Assembly (NCBI GenBank): GCA_002751075.1
Contig: NAOQ01000135.1
Coordinates: 31,955-55,070 of the forward strand
Origin: Ichthyophonus hoferi
Lineage: Eukaryota; Opisthokonta; Ichthyosporea; Ichthyophonida; Ichthyophonidae
DNA: 23,116 nucleotides
Direction: 5' to 3'
Within the stretch, counting starts at the first letter, position 1; the number at the start of each line of letters is the position of its first letter. The translations under genes and the position numbers were made by a program. Shown one piece after another: positions 1 through 11,063 of this stretch. The notes beneath the pieces were generated by a model that saw only the letters and a list, made by a program, of their open reading frames with translations, did not search any database and was not told where the DNA came from.

Positions 1-677
1 TGACTATTAAATGCTAATAATCGACTGTTAAAAGATAATACGTAAAACTATTACTGCCTCGAATATAATATAAACAGATTATGTAGCATATGAAAGGCCT
101 GATCTACACAGTTAAAACACGTCTGTAAAAATTAATTAAAATGCGTTATTTATTTAAGTTATAATGACAGAGTTTGTATGGATGAAATATATACTTAAGT
201 TAAGTAGCCAATAGTGTGTCAATACAATATATGATATTGTAATGATTTTTATTGGCACATTGACCAAAAGTCCGAGTCCACTGTAAGTTGAGCCGAGAAA
301 AGATCATAATAAAAATACTATTAGAATTTAAATATTCTTTTTTATTTCAACCTCGATAAAGCACTACAATTAATAATGTAGTTAAACTATTTAAAAAAAC
401 AATGTGTTGGAGTAGGAGATGATAGGGCAAGAATTCATACAACACACCACTCGAGATCTTTTCCTAATATCTTTCTGTCTTTCTCTCTGTATTCTTATAC
501 ATTCGCTTGCTAGTGCTATACCTATTTCTTTCACTCATTATCATTTTTTGGTCTTTTCTTCAAGGTTGTGAAAATAAACTAGTTTCAAGCACCAAACAAC
601 TCTTCTCTGGTGCTTACTCTATATGCTACAGAATTACCTTCCTATTGTTGTATTATTTACTTGCTTAGTTTGTTTTT
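1..677. other. Gene-free AT-rich stretch
   Basis: No coding signal or RNA gene seen. A pyrimidine-rich run (about 470-562) ends in ttcttcaag, which resembles a splice acceptor but has no matching coding frame after it. A small 8-bp-stem hairpin (aagcacca / tggtgctt, 587-615) follows. Confidence 0.5.
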
Positions 678-1765
678 TGTTAAAAGACCGTTAACTCCGA
701 ATGAACACGTAGTTTGGCCAAAATCCTGATAACAAACGAATGATAAAATGATCAATCTTAAATGAGTTAATTGAATACGTTCTCAACAAGTAAACTGATT
801 TATCAACAGTATGTTGTATGTGAACAAGGTAATTATTTAATCAGTATTCGAGTTAAGATCAAACAATTCTAGTGGGCCTCTGTGACCTTTCGTGAGTTGT
901 ATTAGCTAATAATAATCTATAATAAATGCAATTATACAGGTGCTAACCGCAATTGACACGCACAATAATATTTAAAACATAATACTAAGTTATTTTTTCA
1001 AGTCAACTATTTTCTTAGTTGTTTAAAAATAACCACCATTAGACCCTTATAACTCGCTCCAGTGCCATTTCGCAATGGATCTATTACTATTATAGATCAT
1101 AAATAATTATATAATTATTCCATTTTTTAAATACTGTCCAATCTATGTATAGTTTACGTAGTATCACAAAGATCGGGAAAATGTAAAACGAAACCAAAAG
1201 AACCAATCAAGTCCCGCCACTCACACAAACTGCGGCCCCGGGTTGATATGAAATAACCCGCAAAACTCTGCATTTGATTATTTAATTATTTAATTAAACA
1301 GTATCACAATATGTATATATAATCATCGCATTATTATTGTAATATCTAGTTCACTGCTGGCACTTGAATGCGCTAATCAGTGTCCATATATCTCTTTTGT
1401 TCAAAAGTCAGAGAACGGTCTACTAGCATTAAATAGTGATGATAGTAGTTATTATTTACATTGTAATATACTCCTCACTGATCGGTCTCATTGCGCAATA
1501 TCCATATTAGCATCTAAGCGAATCAAAGCATCGATTCCCACTTAATTAGAACTAAGTTATAATTACTACAGCCTGACCTCAGTTACCTAGTTACCTAGAG
1601 TCTCAGCACAGGCCTTCGATATGGCCTCTACTACTGTATCTTAAAAAAAGATCAGAGCAATTAGCTATTATTACCGCTAGCCCAGAAAAACCAACTATTA
1701 TTCGAAAACCAATTAGAGATTCCGAAACCTGTTGGTAAGTCACTAAAACTACCACTGATTCCATT
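678..1765 (+). mobile_element. Fossil Ty1/copia-family fragment: LTR-like part (about 678-1190) plus 5' internal part (about 1191-1765)
   Basis: The LTR-like part starts tgttaaaagac-gttaactc, matching starts at 5491, 10665 and 13432. It contains the family's block around 865-905 (ctagtgggcctctgtgacc, then a gttgtattagc motif). The following block (about 1191-1765) is shared with about 8107-8665 and 12558-13130. In the second copy it precedes copia pol remnants, which is why the family is called copia. It looks old and broken, with no usable frame. Confidence 0.6.
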
Positions 1766-3932
1766 GTTTTTCTTATCTATACCATTCTTCTACAGTTATG
1801 GCCTTCAAAAACTGAACTTTAAGGTGGCTCGCATACAGGCTTTACCAAGAGATTAATTGCTGCCAGCAAGATATTTGCACCTGACCCTACCCTTATATAA
1901 GAGCTCTGACATTTCCTTGTACTTTAACAATCCGATAATTTAGTATGCATTTTGATTATATTGATAGTTACGTGTATAGGCATGATCACTTTTATTAAAC
2001 ATAAACACCAGAAGGAGGCGAGGAAGGGGCCTAATGATTGATTAAAAAATTTATATAACTGATTGCAAAAATACTTTAGTCGGCAGGAGATATAAAGGAT
2101 CTTATTGTTATTTTACTAGCCTGTTAATAACTATTTAGCTTGGAATTTGATGGCTGTTAAAAATATAAATTTGTTTTTTGCATATTAATAAAAACGGGTT
2201 TAAAATTAATTAGAATTACGCAATATATTGAATATGCTGTGCAAAAATATTACTATCCCTAGTCGGCAGTTAGAAATTTGCGATGGAATTATATTTCACA
2301 GATATTATGCTGGCTGCAATTTGTAAATGCCATGTTGTATAATTTTCAATGCTTTTAAATTTTGCATAAATGCAAATGGAGCACTCCGATTTTCATTTTT
2401 TGTAGTGAAGGCCATTTTGTTTAGGGTCACCAATAAAAATTACTATTATCAGCACAAAGGTTGTCGAAAAATGCTCTCTTTAACTTATATAAGCTTGCAA
2501 CTATTGCATTCGCTTTTCAAAAGAAAACAATTATTATACATAACTATATTACAGATTGATTTCAACCACAAGGATTCTATTCTAACAAGTAATTATAATA
2601 ATAATTACACTTGAAAATGGTTCTATCTCTCGGTGACGTCATGTCATGCTAACAATCCTTACATTATGAGATCTTATTGGAATTTAAGATCCTAAATATG
2701 ATAGGATAAATAGATTACGGCATGGGTTTAGTGGCTCACAGATAGTAGCATACCTTAGATGTTATATTTTAGTATATTTTATATACAACAATGAGTAATA
2801 AAATAAAATAGAATAAACGATCAAGGTAAAGGCATGGTTAATTAATAATTACCTGGAATATTTCGTAGGCTCAAAACAAAGATCGGGTAATTATTATCCT
2901 CTTCATGTGTCTTTTTTTGTATTGTATAGAATCAAAAAAGGTTTGTGTAGTGCAACAAAAGGAACGGTTAAGGGAATTAAAGAAAATTTGTTCTGCATGA
3001 ACTATATTAAAAATATATGTTTTCATTTCCTCTGTATTGTTTTAAAAACAAAATGATATTTAAAATTTTAATATAAAATGTATGAATAGAATATATATAT
3101 ATATATATAATATACGTGTAGGAGATTAATAAGGTAAGATACTTGTGGATGATTATGTCTACTAGATATATAGAAATATCAAGAAGCAACAAGTAGGGCC
3201 TGACCTAAAGAGGAAAGTGCAATATATCATTTCAGGCTACTATTCCTTACTTGCCAGTATTATACATACGTTTCGTTTTTATATACCATGATATTTTTTT
3301 TTAATATATATATTGGTATAGGGTAATTGATAAGTAAATTTAGCTGTGTTTTGCTTCCGGTACTACAAAACACTGTGGTCAACTTAGAATTGCTTCCATA
3401 AAACTATAAAACGTTCTACACCTAACTGCCCCTGTGTTTCAACCAAAGTTTTTAAACTTTTTTGTTGTTATACAAATTTATTAGGAACTCATTAAGTAGT
3501 GTATCTCTCCCAATTGTAATTCTGCCTATTTAAAGTCAGTATACTAAATTGATGACAGACCAATTTTTACATTACATTAACAGCAGTGTGGAGGATTTTA
3601 CTGATTCTTTTATGCATCAGTCCTTACTTATGTAAATGTTTAAAAATGTATTAACATGCTTATTTATCTCATGATCTATTATATATTTAGATATATATAT
3701 TGTAGAAAGATTTTGTATTTCACTCTATGGGTCTGAATATATTTAATCTGGCATATATGCAACCTTGTAGGGTAACGCCATATATATAGAGACATATATC
3801 CATTTATAAAAGAATACCTATTTACGTACATATGAATATTCTTCATCTTAACCAACTCAAGCCCGTTCACTCTATTCCGTACTTTCACATCCAATACACT
3901 TTCTTCTTTAAAATTTAGTTACAGCGATAACG
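1766..3932. other. Intergenic AT-rich DNA before the COX6C-like gene
   Basis: I see no gene, RNA or element here. It contains an (AT)n tract (3091-3109) and an isolated palindromic CRE-type site TGACGTCA (2634-2641). Short open frames in this stretch have no recognisable features and are AT-driven. Confidence 0.5.
3091..3109. repeat. (AT)n microsatellite
   Basis: A pure AT dinucleotide run in the gene-free region before the COX6C-like gene. Confidence 0.9.
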
Positions 3933-4105
3933 ATGGCGCCTCCCAATATGAGTGGCAATTACCTAAGAAGCTTTTTAAAAAAGGCTGCCGTAGTTACTAC
4001 ATTAGCGTTGACTCTTTCATTTTCCTATGACAACCTTATCCGTAAGGTCAGAATACAACAGTATAAGGAAGCACATGACAAGGCGAATAAGAAGTTTGGC
4101 ATAAT
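3933..4105 (+). CDS. Cytochrome c oxidase subunit 6C-like small membrane protein, first coding exon (partial)
   Basis: ATG at 3933-3935 has a good context (acgATGG). The exon encodes 57 residues: a short polar start, a basic LRSFLKK patch, a hydrophobic span (about residues 18-32) and a charged tail with YKEAHDKANKKFGI. A consensus donor gtaagt follows at 4106. Known: COX6C has this architecture (short matrix tail, basic patch, one helix, then a KKAYADFYRNYD-like charged segment) and sits in the inner mitochondrial membrane as a small complex IV subunit. The pattern fits, but identity is low and the family is short, so I leave the symbol blank. Unspliced, the frame would stop at 4107-4109 after 58 residues. 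The last exon is uncertain: acceptors at 4530 (would add MED then stop) and at 4729 (long pyrimidine tract) both work. It could instead be an unrelated one-span protein. Confidence 0.45.
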
Positions 4106-4729
4106 GTAAGTAATATTTTATTTAACTGATGCTTGTTTTACATATAAGACACAGAAATTGACTCTTCTGTCTGTCTCTACTATTCCTGTGTCTCTTCTCT
4201 CGTATTTTCCCCTTATTTGTTCTAAACCTCACCTCTCACTTATTATGTTTTCTTTAAAATCTTTTCCTATCATTTTATTTGCTTCATTCCCTGACGCTGT
4301 CTTACTCCTATGCCTAAGTTATTTTTATGACTACTTTGTCAACTACATCATTTTATATATAGTCTTTAAATGAAGTTATTGAACATAACATTAGTAACTC
4401 CTATGTCTCTAGTATCAGAGAAGCTATTATACGAAGCTATCATACTATTATATTATTATACTATCATACTACCAAAATAGTCACATTATTTTGAAATTGA
4501 CTGATCACACACATACATATAACTTGACAGGGAGGACTAAATATTTATAAGCTTGTGACCATCAAGCTACCAATAGGTAAACTAAAGAGTCTGCTACTAA
4601 TATTGGATATTACATTGAAATAAATGATTGACAATACTTCATAAAATTAAACGCCTATTTCTTTTTTTCTCTCTCTTTCTTTCATTCACTCACTATCTCT
4701 CGTTCTCTTTTTCTTGTTTTCTACTGTAG

Positions 4730-4900
4730 TGACTGCTTTCGATTGCGCTTCCATTAATTTGTTTATAGCCCATTGTTAGAATATAAGTTTGATCAACGTT
4801 TTTCATAGGATATGATACAATTTGATAATTTGTATTCTACTCCACACATGTGCTTTGTAAATCGCTTATGTAATTTTACAAATAAAGATACCATTCTGCA
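4730..4900 (+). other. Probable last exon / 3' UTR of the COX6C-like gene
   Basis: A long pyrimidine tract (about 4657-4727) precedes the acceptor tgtag at 4725-4729, and a poly(A) signal lies at 4881-4886. If spliced from 4105, the frame ends within 30 bases, so most of the exon would be untranslated. An upstream acceptor at 4530 is an alternative. Confidence 0.35.
4881..4886 (+). terminator. AATAAA polyadenylation signal
   Basis: A canonical hexamer about 775 bases downstream of the COX6C-like first exon, on the same strand, after a T-rich acceptor and a short exon. It is the best candidate for that gene's 3' end. Confidence 0.4.
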
Positions 4901-5490
4901 AGTTTACCTCTGAAATCAAATGTTTTGGTCAAATTTTCATTATACCCTCATATAACATAAGACAATCGGAATAACTATATACAACCTATAAAACCCCTCA
5001 TAGTTATGATTGATCATCATGGGTCATGGGATTGTACTATCTACCTATCAGTCTTTATTGCATTGAAAATAACAATAAAAAAGTGTTAAAAACGACATGG
5101 AAATGGGTACAATATTATAATAGTAGGCAGTAAATGCAATAGTTTAAATGGGTTAAACACAACACCGATAAATTGCAGCTCATATATCTATAGGGACTTA
5201 ATTACTTTTAGAACCCTTTATCTAGACAGTTGTAAATCATTGATACCTTACACCAACCTGTTTTTATGCCATTTTATTTCTATTGGTTACATGCATTACT
5301 ATTCTTAAATATTATCGATTAGATAATGAATTTTAATCTGTGTAAAAATTATAATCCCTACACTCATATTCAGGGTGGCAGTCGACTATTGCAGGCAGAG
5401 AACTTATAGTAAAAACCATATAGCGTTTATTTACTATCACTACAGAATCAAGAATCCCCAATCTGTCTCAGACAATTTTTTTATATTTTC
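4901..5490. other. Intergenic stretch between the COX6C-like gene and the copia array
   Basis: AT-rich, with no gene or repeat recognised. A short open frame at 5375-5587 crosses into the LTR-like sequence starting at 5491 and is best read as chance. Confidence 0.45.
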
Positions 5491-5718
5491 TGTTACAAGA
5501 CTGTTAACTCTGATGGAACACATAGTTCAGCTGATTAGCTGGAAAAAAGTGGATCATGAAATGATTGATCCAATACTAGTTTATTGAATGCTGTTCTTAA
5601 TCAGATGAAACACTTTGTCTATAACAATGAAAAAATTTACGTTAATAAGGTAATTGTCTAAAAAAAGAAAGCCATCCAAATAAGCCCATAATACTACTTA
5701 TTGCGACAGATAAATATT
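5491..5718 (+). mobile_element. Start of a copia-family LTR, interrupted by an inserted DNA element
   Basis: It begins tgttacaagactgttaactc and shares a long block with the LTR at 10665 (gctgattagctgg, then aagtggatcatgaaatgattg). It runs up to the 7-bp target duplication of the element at 5719-6989. LTR-type sequence resumes near 7330 (agatcaaataattctggtgggtctc). This is the upstream LTR of the fossil element whose internal region lies at about 8107-10664. Confidence 0.6.
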
Positions 5719-5854
5719 GTTAGAAATGTACGTATCTTCGTAATTTTATGTGTATTGGTTAAGAACATTAGGGAAAGCGACGTCTACTTTTAATTGTTTT
5801 CCCTGATGTTCTTACCTATACCCATAAAATCACGAAGATACGTACACCTCGAAC
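5719..5854. repeat. Left foldback terminal repeat of the DNA element
   Basis: The outer arm (5719 to about 5779) and inner arm (about 5793-5854) are near-complementary: tacgtatcttcgt...gttaagaacattaggg pairs with ccctgatgttctta...acgaagatacgta. A short non-pairing middle contains gtctactttt, which also occurs in the right end. Confidence 0.75.
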
Positions 5855-6173
5855 AGGGTTATGGGCCATACCCAAGCATATGCGGGGTTGCCGCGTATGA
5901 CCTGCTCGCGCATATACGGAATCACTAGTAAACAAACATACAGTCCGCGCTCACATAGGGGGCACCCCCACTCACACATTTTCTGGGAACACTCGTAAAA
6001 GATTCTGTACCGAATAAGTAGTAATAAACCCAATTCGTGGTTGAGCCATTTGAAATTGCAGAGTTTGTCGTGACTTTCGTCCACTGAAGCAGCAATGGTG
6101 TTGCCATAGCTTTGAGGAGGAAAATATTATTATATGCCAATTCGCAGTCATTAAGTTCGCAAGGTCTGCATAT

Positions 6174-6760
6174 TTACTCGTAGCCTAGCCAACGGAAATG
6201 TCGATGGTTGGTGTTCAACCTGTTGACGGGAGTTGGCGCAAGCATGTAGCGTATTCCACATCGCTCTAGCTGGGTATGGAGGGCTAGATCCCGATTGTAT
6301 ATGCTGATGGAGTGGCTGTCTCTTGTGTTATGTTTGGAAGGCCGGAGGCTTGTGATGCCTAAATATTTTGTGGTAGACTCATTGTGGTTGGGTCCAAGAT
6401 GGGGTCCAAGGTATAGCGGTGAGCCAGATGGTTCTGGGGGTGTTATTAGAGGAAATGCGCCGCTGCCAGGGCCTCTCTGCAGGGACAGCCAGGGAGAATA
6501 GCGTTCTGCTCTTGTTGCTGGGAGCATCAGGACTGAAGCTGCCGTTTTGTTTGTGTTGCTTTATTTAGTTGTTTATCCAAGTTGTCTATTTGTTGTTGCT
6601 GCCACAGGCTCATGGTATTCGCTTCTTGTAGTAAGTTTTGTATCTCCTCTTGAAATTTCCCCAGAGAGATGTTTGTATGCATTGCTAGAGTCATATCAGC
6701 AGTCATTGGTGTTGGGTCCATTAGCATGGTCGTGTTTTCCTCTTGTTGAGTCGACAACAT
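6174..6760 (-). pseudogene. Two abutting reading frames inside the foldback element, product unknown
   Basis: The first frame (6760-6527, 77 codons) is Met/Gln-rich and helical (KFQEEIQNLLQEAN, WQQQQIDNLDKQLNK). Its TGA shares a base with the ATG of the second frame (6527-6174, 117 codons) as TGATG. The second frame is Pro/Gly-rich, then more structured, ending in LAPTPVNRLNTNHRHFRWL. That tail faintly recalls the N-terminal SAM-like part of transposon tyrosine recombinases (LAPST-RxYxx-xRRFxxxC), but no catalytic region follows. It could be a frameshifted remnant of one gene or two chained ORFs. Confidence 0.35.
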
Positions 6761-6817
6761 GGCTTGTTTGATTGGTAGCAGTGCTTTGCATAAGCATGCT
6801 GGTAGCCCGTTAGCCCT

Positions 6818-6989
6818 GTTTGAGATTAGGTATTTTTGGGACTGTCTGAGTATAAGTTAAGAACATTGGGGAAAGCCATTAGAAGTAGACGGACTGTATA
6901 CCGTTTCTTTTTTACCGGCTACCTCAATTGCTTCCTCTAATGCTCTTAACCTATACACATAAAATCACGAAGATACGTACATCTCAAAC
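6818..6989. repeat. Right foldback terminal repeat of the DNA element
   Basis: Inverted counterpart of 5719-5854. The outer arm (about 6930-6989) is well matched, while the inner arm (about 6818-6885) is more diverged but keeps ttaagaacattggggaaagc and the gtttgagat edge. The middle is longer than in the left end. Confidence 0.7.
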
Positions 6990-6996
6990 AAATATT

Positions 6997-7329
6997 TATT
7001 ACATTGCTTTATTGCACTGCACTATGCAATCAAGACCCAGACTAAGTCTGTGAATACTGGCTATATTTTTATGGTTGTTAGCTCAAATCAATAAATACCA
7101 ACCAGGTGATAAGCCTTTAAGAAAATCATATTGTTAATGGGTAGGTACTCAATCTAATTGGTATCTTTTACAAGATTGATAGCCACAGATGAGTAAGATG
7201 GTTTGATCGAAGCCCAGATAACGAATAGATCGATTTTTGTCATAGTATGCAGCGTATGAGCACTATTATATCAACGAGGAGATGCGCTAATTCACAATAT
7301 AAATAGGGACATAAGAGTATTGAAGAATT
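6997..7329. other. Unassigned stretch between the foldback element and resumed LTR-type sequence
   Basis: No gene or match to the other LTR copies recognised. It is probably either LTR sequence lost from the other copies or another unidentified insertion. Confidence 0.35.
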
Positions 7330-8106
7330 GTAGTAAGATCAAATAATTCTGGTGGGTCTCTTTGACCTATCGTGAGTTGTATTAGCTCCATTTAAGTTAT
7401 TGAATTTAACAGCATTAGTGTTAACTAGAAAGTTAGCACTGGCGTTAAAACGAAGTATGGAAGTAAACAAAACTCAATAATAAAGGCTGGTCGCTCATAT
7501 ATATGCGGCCCCTGGCACACCCAGGTGAATGCGGCAACCCCGCATGCTTGTGTACTTGTACACAACCGTTCTAGGCAAATATGAATACTTTTGTGGCACA
7601 CAAAGCTTTACATTCATTTAATATTTGCTAAGCAATATCATAATATATAGTCCTATTATGCAATTCAATTGGAAACCTCGATAGCCCACAGCTGTGTACA
7701 TGTCGATAAAACTGACACAGATTCTGATATTATCTAAAAGGTTGTCAGCAATATAATGTCCAATGATTATGTAAAGAATTATTTTATGTGTTTTGTATCA
7801 CGTATGCAACATCAATCACTGTGTGCGACTAAATGCTGATAACCAACACTATTTAAAACATGATAACTTTACGTTTTAGATTTCACTGAACATCTAATCC
7901 TAGTTAACTATAATTAGCAACATAATGTAATTAATTATAATTAATTAATTAATGCCTAAACTTTGACCTACCGATTGAAACCTCATTCTAACAGTACCGA
8001 ACATTTAGAGGTTCAATGCTCCATAAACAATAAGTATTTTTTTGTACAAGACATCTTTAAGTATTCAGCTAAACACTTTTAGGGGTTGAAATACTTCAAC
8101 AATAGA
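7330..8106 (+). mobile_element. LTR-type block and unassigned insert upstream of the copia internal region
   Basis: About 7335-7390 repeats the family's agtgggtctctgtgacc...gttgtattagc block. Near 7465-7510 the sequence (gtaaacaaaactcaataataa, then gctcatatatatgcggcccc) resembles the LTR/internal junction that occurs again at 8107-8150. The sequence between (about 7555-8106) therefore looks like an insert or a duplication. Positions 7497-7552 match the inside of the foldback element (see findings). Confidence 0.45.
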
Positions 8107-10664
8107 AGGAACAAAAATAACTAATAAATGGTCTCCTACCGCTCACATGCACCCTCGGCTGATACGAAATCACTCATATAACACACCCAAAACCTTACAT
8201 TTGATTATTTAGTTAAGCAATATTACAATATATATAATAATCGCATTTTTATTGTAAAATCTAAATCACCATTGCCACTCAAATATGATGATCAATGTTC
8301 AGATATTACTCCTTCAGAAGTCAAAGAACTGTCTGCTAATAAGAAATAATAATAATAGTTATTATTTACATTGTAATATCGCACCCCTTACTGATCAGTC
8401 TCATTATGAAATTTCCATATTAGCACCTAAGTGAATCCAAGTATCGATTCCCTCTGAATTAGAATCAAGGTGGAATTACAACAGGTAGTTATCTAGAGAG
8501 CCAGTATACGCACCTTCTATTGAATCTCTACCACTACAACTGAGCCTTAAAGACCGATGAATCAATGAGCTATTACTACTGCTAGCCCAGAAAAACTAAC
8601 TATTATTTGCCAACGAATTGGAGATGCCGAGCTGATGGGCAAGTCACTAAAACTAACACAAATTATTATAGGGTTATGGGCTAACATGCTTCTACGGCAA
8701 AGCAGCTCTGCTATTCACGGGACAACAAGACTCTGACCCGTCAAGGTAAGCAGCAACGCAACACTCTACAATACAGCAAACCTTTCACTCCATTCCTCCC
8801 ATCTGTGAGAAAAATGATTTTGATAACGCAGGCAGCGCCTCTTGTCAATTCCTTTGTACATCTTCCTATTTCGGACATCCTCTGAAAAGAACCTGGTAGC
8901 TACTCAGGCATTTTTGACTACCTCAAACAATCATTGCTAAATGAACTTAGCCCAGATATGATGGATACAGATCAATTGACGTCCGTTCTTAGTCCCGGCC
9001 ATACAAGGCTCCACTACCAGAGTCTTCAAACTAACATGATACTATTCAATGATATGAAGAGGCCTTCATAAAACTGCAGCAAATAATCCTTCAGCTCAAG
9101 AAAAGACTAGCTGCTTATGAGACTTGGTATGTGACGGTGCCCACTTGGCCAGTTCTACAACAGGTACCACCTGTGCAACCTGTTGCATCACCCTCTGCAC
9201 AATGCATCTTGTCCAAAGTTCTCAATTCAAGCCCCTTAATGGAGACTCGTTTAGGGATGTTATTTGGGACTAGGAATATCCATCCCCTGTTCCTGTCTCA
9301 TCAAACTGCACCCACCGGTACTTATGTACCACAACCTATATCGCCCCCTATAAATTTCTTTCCCATCTCTGCTCTATGCAGGCAAGATGTTGTTGCCAAG
9401 TTCTCAGCCACTGAGCAACTATTGCACTTGACGAAAACGTAAGTCTGGTAGAATATCCCTACAGGAACGATTTTTACATCCTCAATGTCAACATTGTTTT
9501 TTCCGACTATGGGAGAAATGAGCTCTACAACAACACTGTGTCATTTAATTCTGCCACACATCTACAGCCCCAAAAAGTCCCAAAGGACTTCCTCGAGTTA
9601 GCGTAAGAGATTATGACAGAATCACCAGACAACAGTGATAATGAGGTGCTCATAACACAACAAATAGCGGAACAACACACACATGGGAGAGATTGAGATA
9701 TGAACTCCTGACTACAAGAAGCAGTACTATATACACAACACACCTCATCCAGCAAGCTGGTGTTCATAGCAGCAGTGACCGCACTTGCGACTACCCCTCA
9801 ATCAGAAGTTGACCACAAGCTATGCCTTTTAACACAAGGGTCACATGAAAACTAGAATGTGGACTATCGTGATATTTTGAGCCTTTTGTGCTTATTCGTG
9901 AACATTAGACTCCTACTGAACATAGCAGGAGCTCGTGGGTATGATCTAGCACAACTAGATATAAAGGCTGCCTACCTGCACAGTTACCAAGATAAGCCCA
10001 TGTATCTAGAGCAACTATTCATGTCTATGGAGTCAGACAAACGAGAACACGTCTACAAGACTGGATTTATCTTCCTCATAGAATATTCTGATAAAAAATT
10101 CTCAACAAAAAATACAATAATGTTATAAGTACTAGCAGTTACTGTATTTTCCTAACCAAAGGATTTTTAGATTGGAACTCCCGGAAACAAACAATATATG
10201 CATTCCCATCAACAAAGAGTGAATTTGTCCACTTGGTTGTAAAAACTCAGCAAATAGCATACATTGTAGCATACATTGTAGCATCTTTGGCTGGACTGAG
10301 TTTTGACAGTGGAAAAGTGCCGTTGTATGGAGACAGCACAAGCGCCATAAGACTATACTGTAAGTTTTTCCAAAAAAAAACCTCACATCACTGTTTGGTT
10401 CCATTACATCAGAGAAGTGGTAAGTAATAATAAGATTGAAGTCAGGAGCATCTCATATGTGGATCAAGATGCTGACTGTTTGGCTAAGCTGTTTGGACCT
10501 GGACTATTCCAAGCAATCAAGAAACTCTTACACCTACAAACACAACCATAGGCAATTTTTTTTTTGGACTGCATCCAGGGAAACGTTGGCATGACCATAT
10601 TACTAAGCTAACCGTTCTTTTCTTTTTCTTTTGGTTCTCTCTAACATTTCATCCAAGGGGAGAA
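8107..10664 (+). mobile_element. Fossil Ty1/copia retrotransposon internal region (gag-like and pol remnants)
   Basis: Order 5'-3': a 5' internal block shared with two other copies (8107-8665), gag-like sequence without clear domains (to about 9450), then pol remnants. The pol remnants show the copia reverse-transcriptase motif DIKAAYLH (9958-9981) preceded by RGYDLAQL, an RNase H motif GDSTSAI (from 10329) and the C-terminal DADCLAKLF segment (about 10468-10494). A polypurine tract (aaggggagaa, 10655-10664) abuts the 3' LTR start. The element is well short of a whole copia element, is broken in many places and looks old. Confidence 0.85.
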
Positions 10665-11063
10665 TGGTATAAAACTGCTAACTCTAGCCGATTAGCTGGT
10701 AATAAGTGGATCATGAAATGATTGATTCAATATTAGTTTATTATTTAAGCCTGCAAGCACTTACATTGGTCAATTAGCTTATGAGCCATTCGAATAAGAT
10801 CACAGTAGTATAAACTCAGACATTCCTAGTGGGTCTCTGTAATCTTTCATAAAGTATATTAGCCAATAAGAATATTTATTATTGGTCCCAAGGTTATTGA
10901 ACACAATTAGCTAAAAAAAAATAAAAAAAAGCCTTCCAAATAAGGACACGATGTTTCACCTTATCGGAATATGAGCAGATAATTCTAGTGAGCCTCATTA
11001 GTCTTCTGTGAATTGTATTAGCCAATGTGATTCTGCTGGGAATAATCAGTCGAGACACATTCA
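10665..11063 (+). mobile_element. copia-family LTR (3' LTR of the preceding fossil), interrupted by a miniature LTR-like element
   Basis: It starts TGgtataaaactgctaactc directly after the polypurine tract and matches the LTR start at 5491. It contains two tandem copies of the family block (around 10835-10885 and 10990-11030). After the insert at 11064-12488, the LTR's tail resumes (gaaacagaaataactaataa, to about 12580) and is followed by another copy of the 5' internal block. This LTR is therefore shared by two tandem fossils. Confidence 0.65.

Larger units (their letters stand above)
5719..6989 (-). mobile_element. DNA element with foldback terminal inverted repeats, 1.27 kb, 7-bp target duplication
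   Basis: The ends are inverted copies (gttagaaatgtacgtatctt on the left; the right end reads gtttgagatgtacgtatctt on the minus strand), followed by matching sequence through ttttatgtgtat-ggttaagarcatta. AAATATT flanks it at 5712-5718 and 6990-6996. Each end (5719-5854 and 6818-6989) is itself a hairpin, because the terminal sequence recurs inverted at its inner edge before a shared aggg-ta--gggc motif. The interior is less AT-rich than the surroundings and has minus-strand frames at 6174-6760. No transposase catalytic core is recognisable, so it is probably non-autonomous. The superfamily is unassigned; a 7-8 bp duplication is nearest to hAT- or P-type elements. It sits inside a copia LTR, so it is younger than that element. 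Confidence 0.7.

Noticed and set aside
470-570. Pyrimidine tract followed by AG, like a splice acceptor of an unseen gene
   Set aside because: No open frame or matching donor within reach, and pyrimidine-rich runs recur in this DNA.
2327-2614. 95-codon open frame on the plus strand
   Set aside because: No domain, no splice context and amino-acid content typical of AT-rich chance frames. It is not supported as a gene.
5719-6989. Assignment of the foldback element to Cryptons or another tyrosine-recombinase family
   Set aside because: The LAPTPVNRL...HRHFRWL tail is only faintly similar to the recombinase N-terminus and no catalytic residues follow. Long inverted ends and a target duplication are also not Crypton traits.
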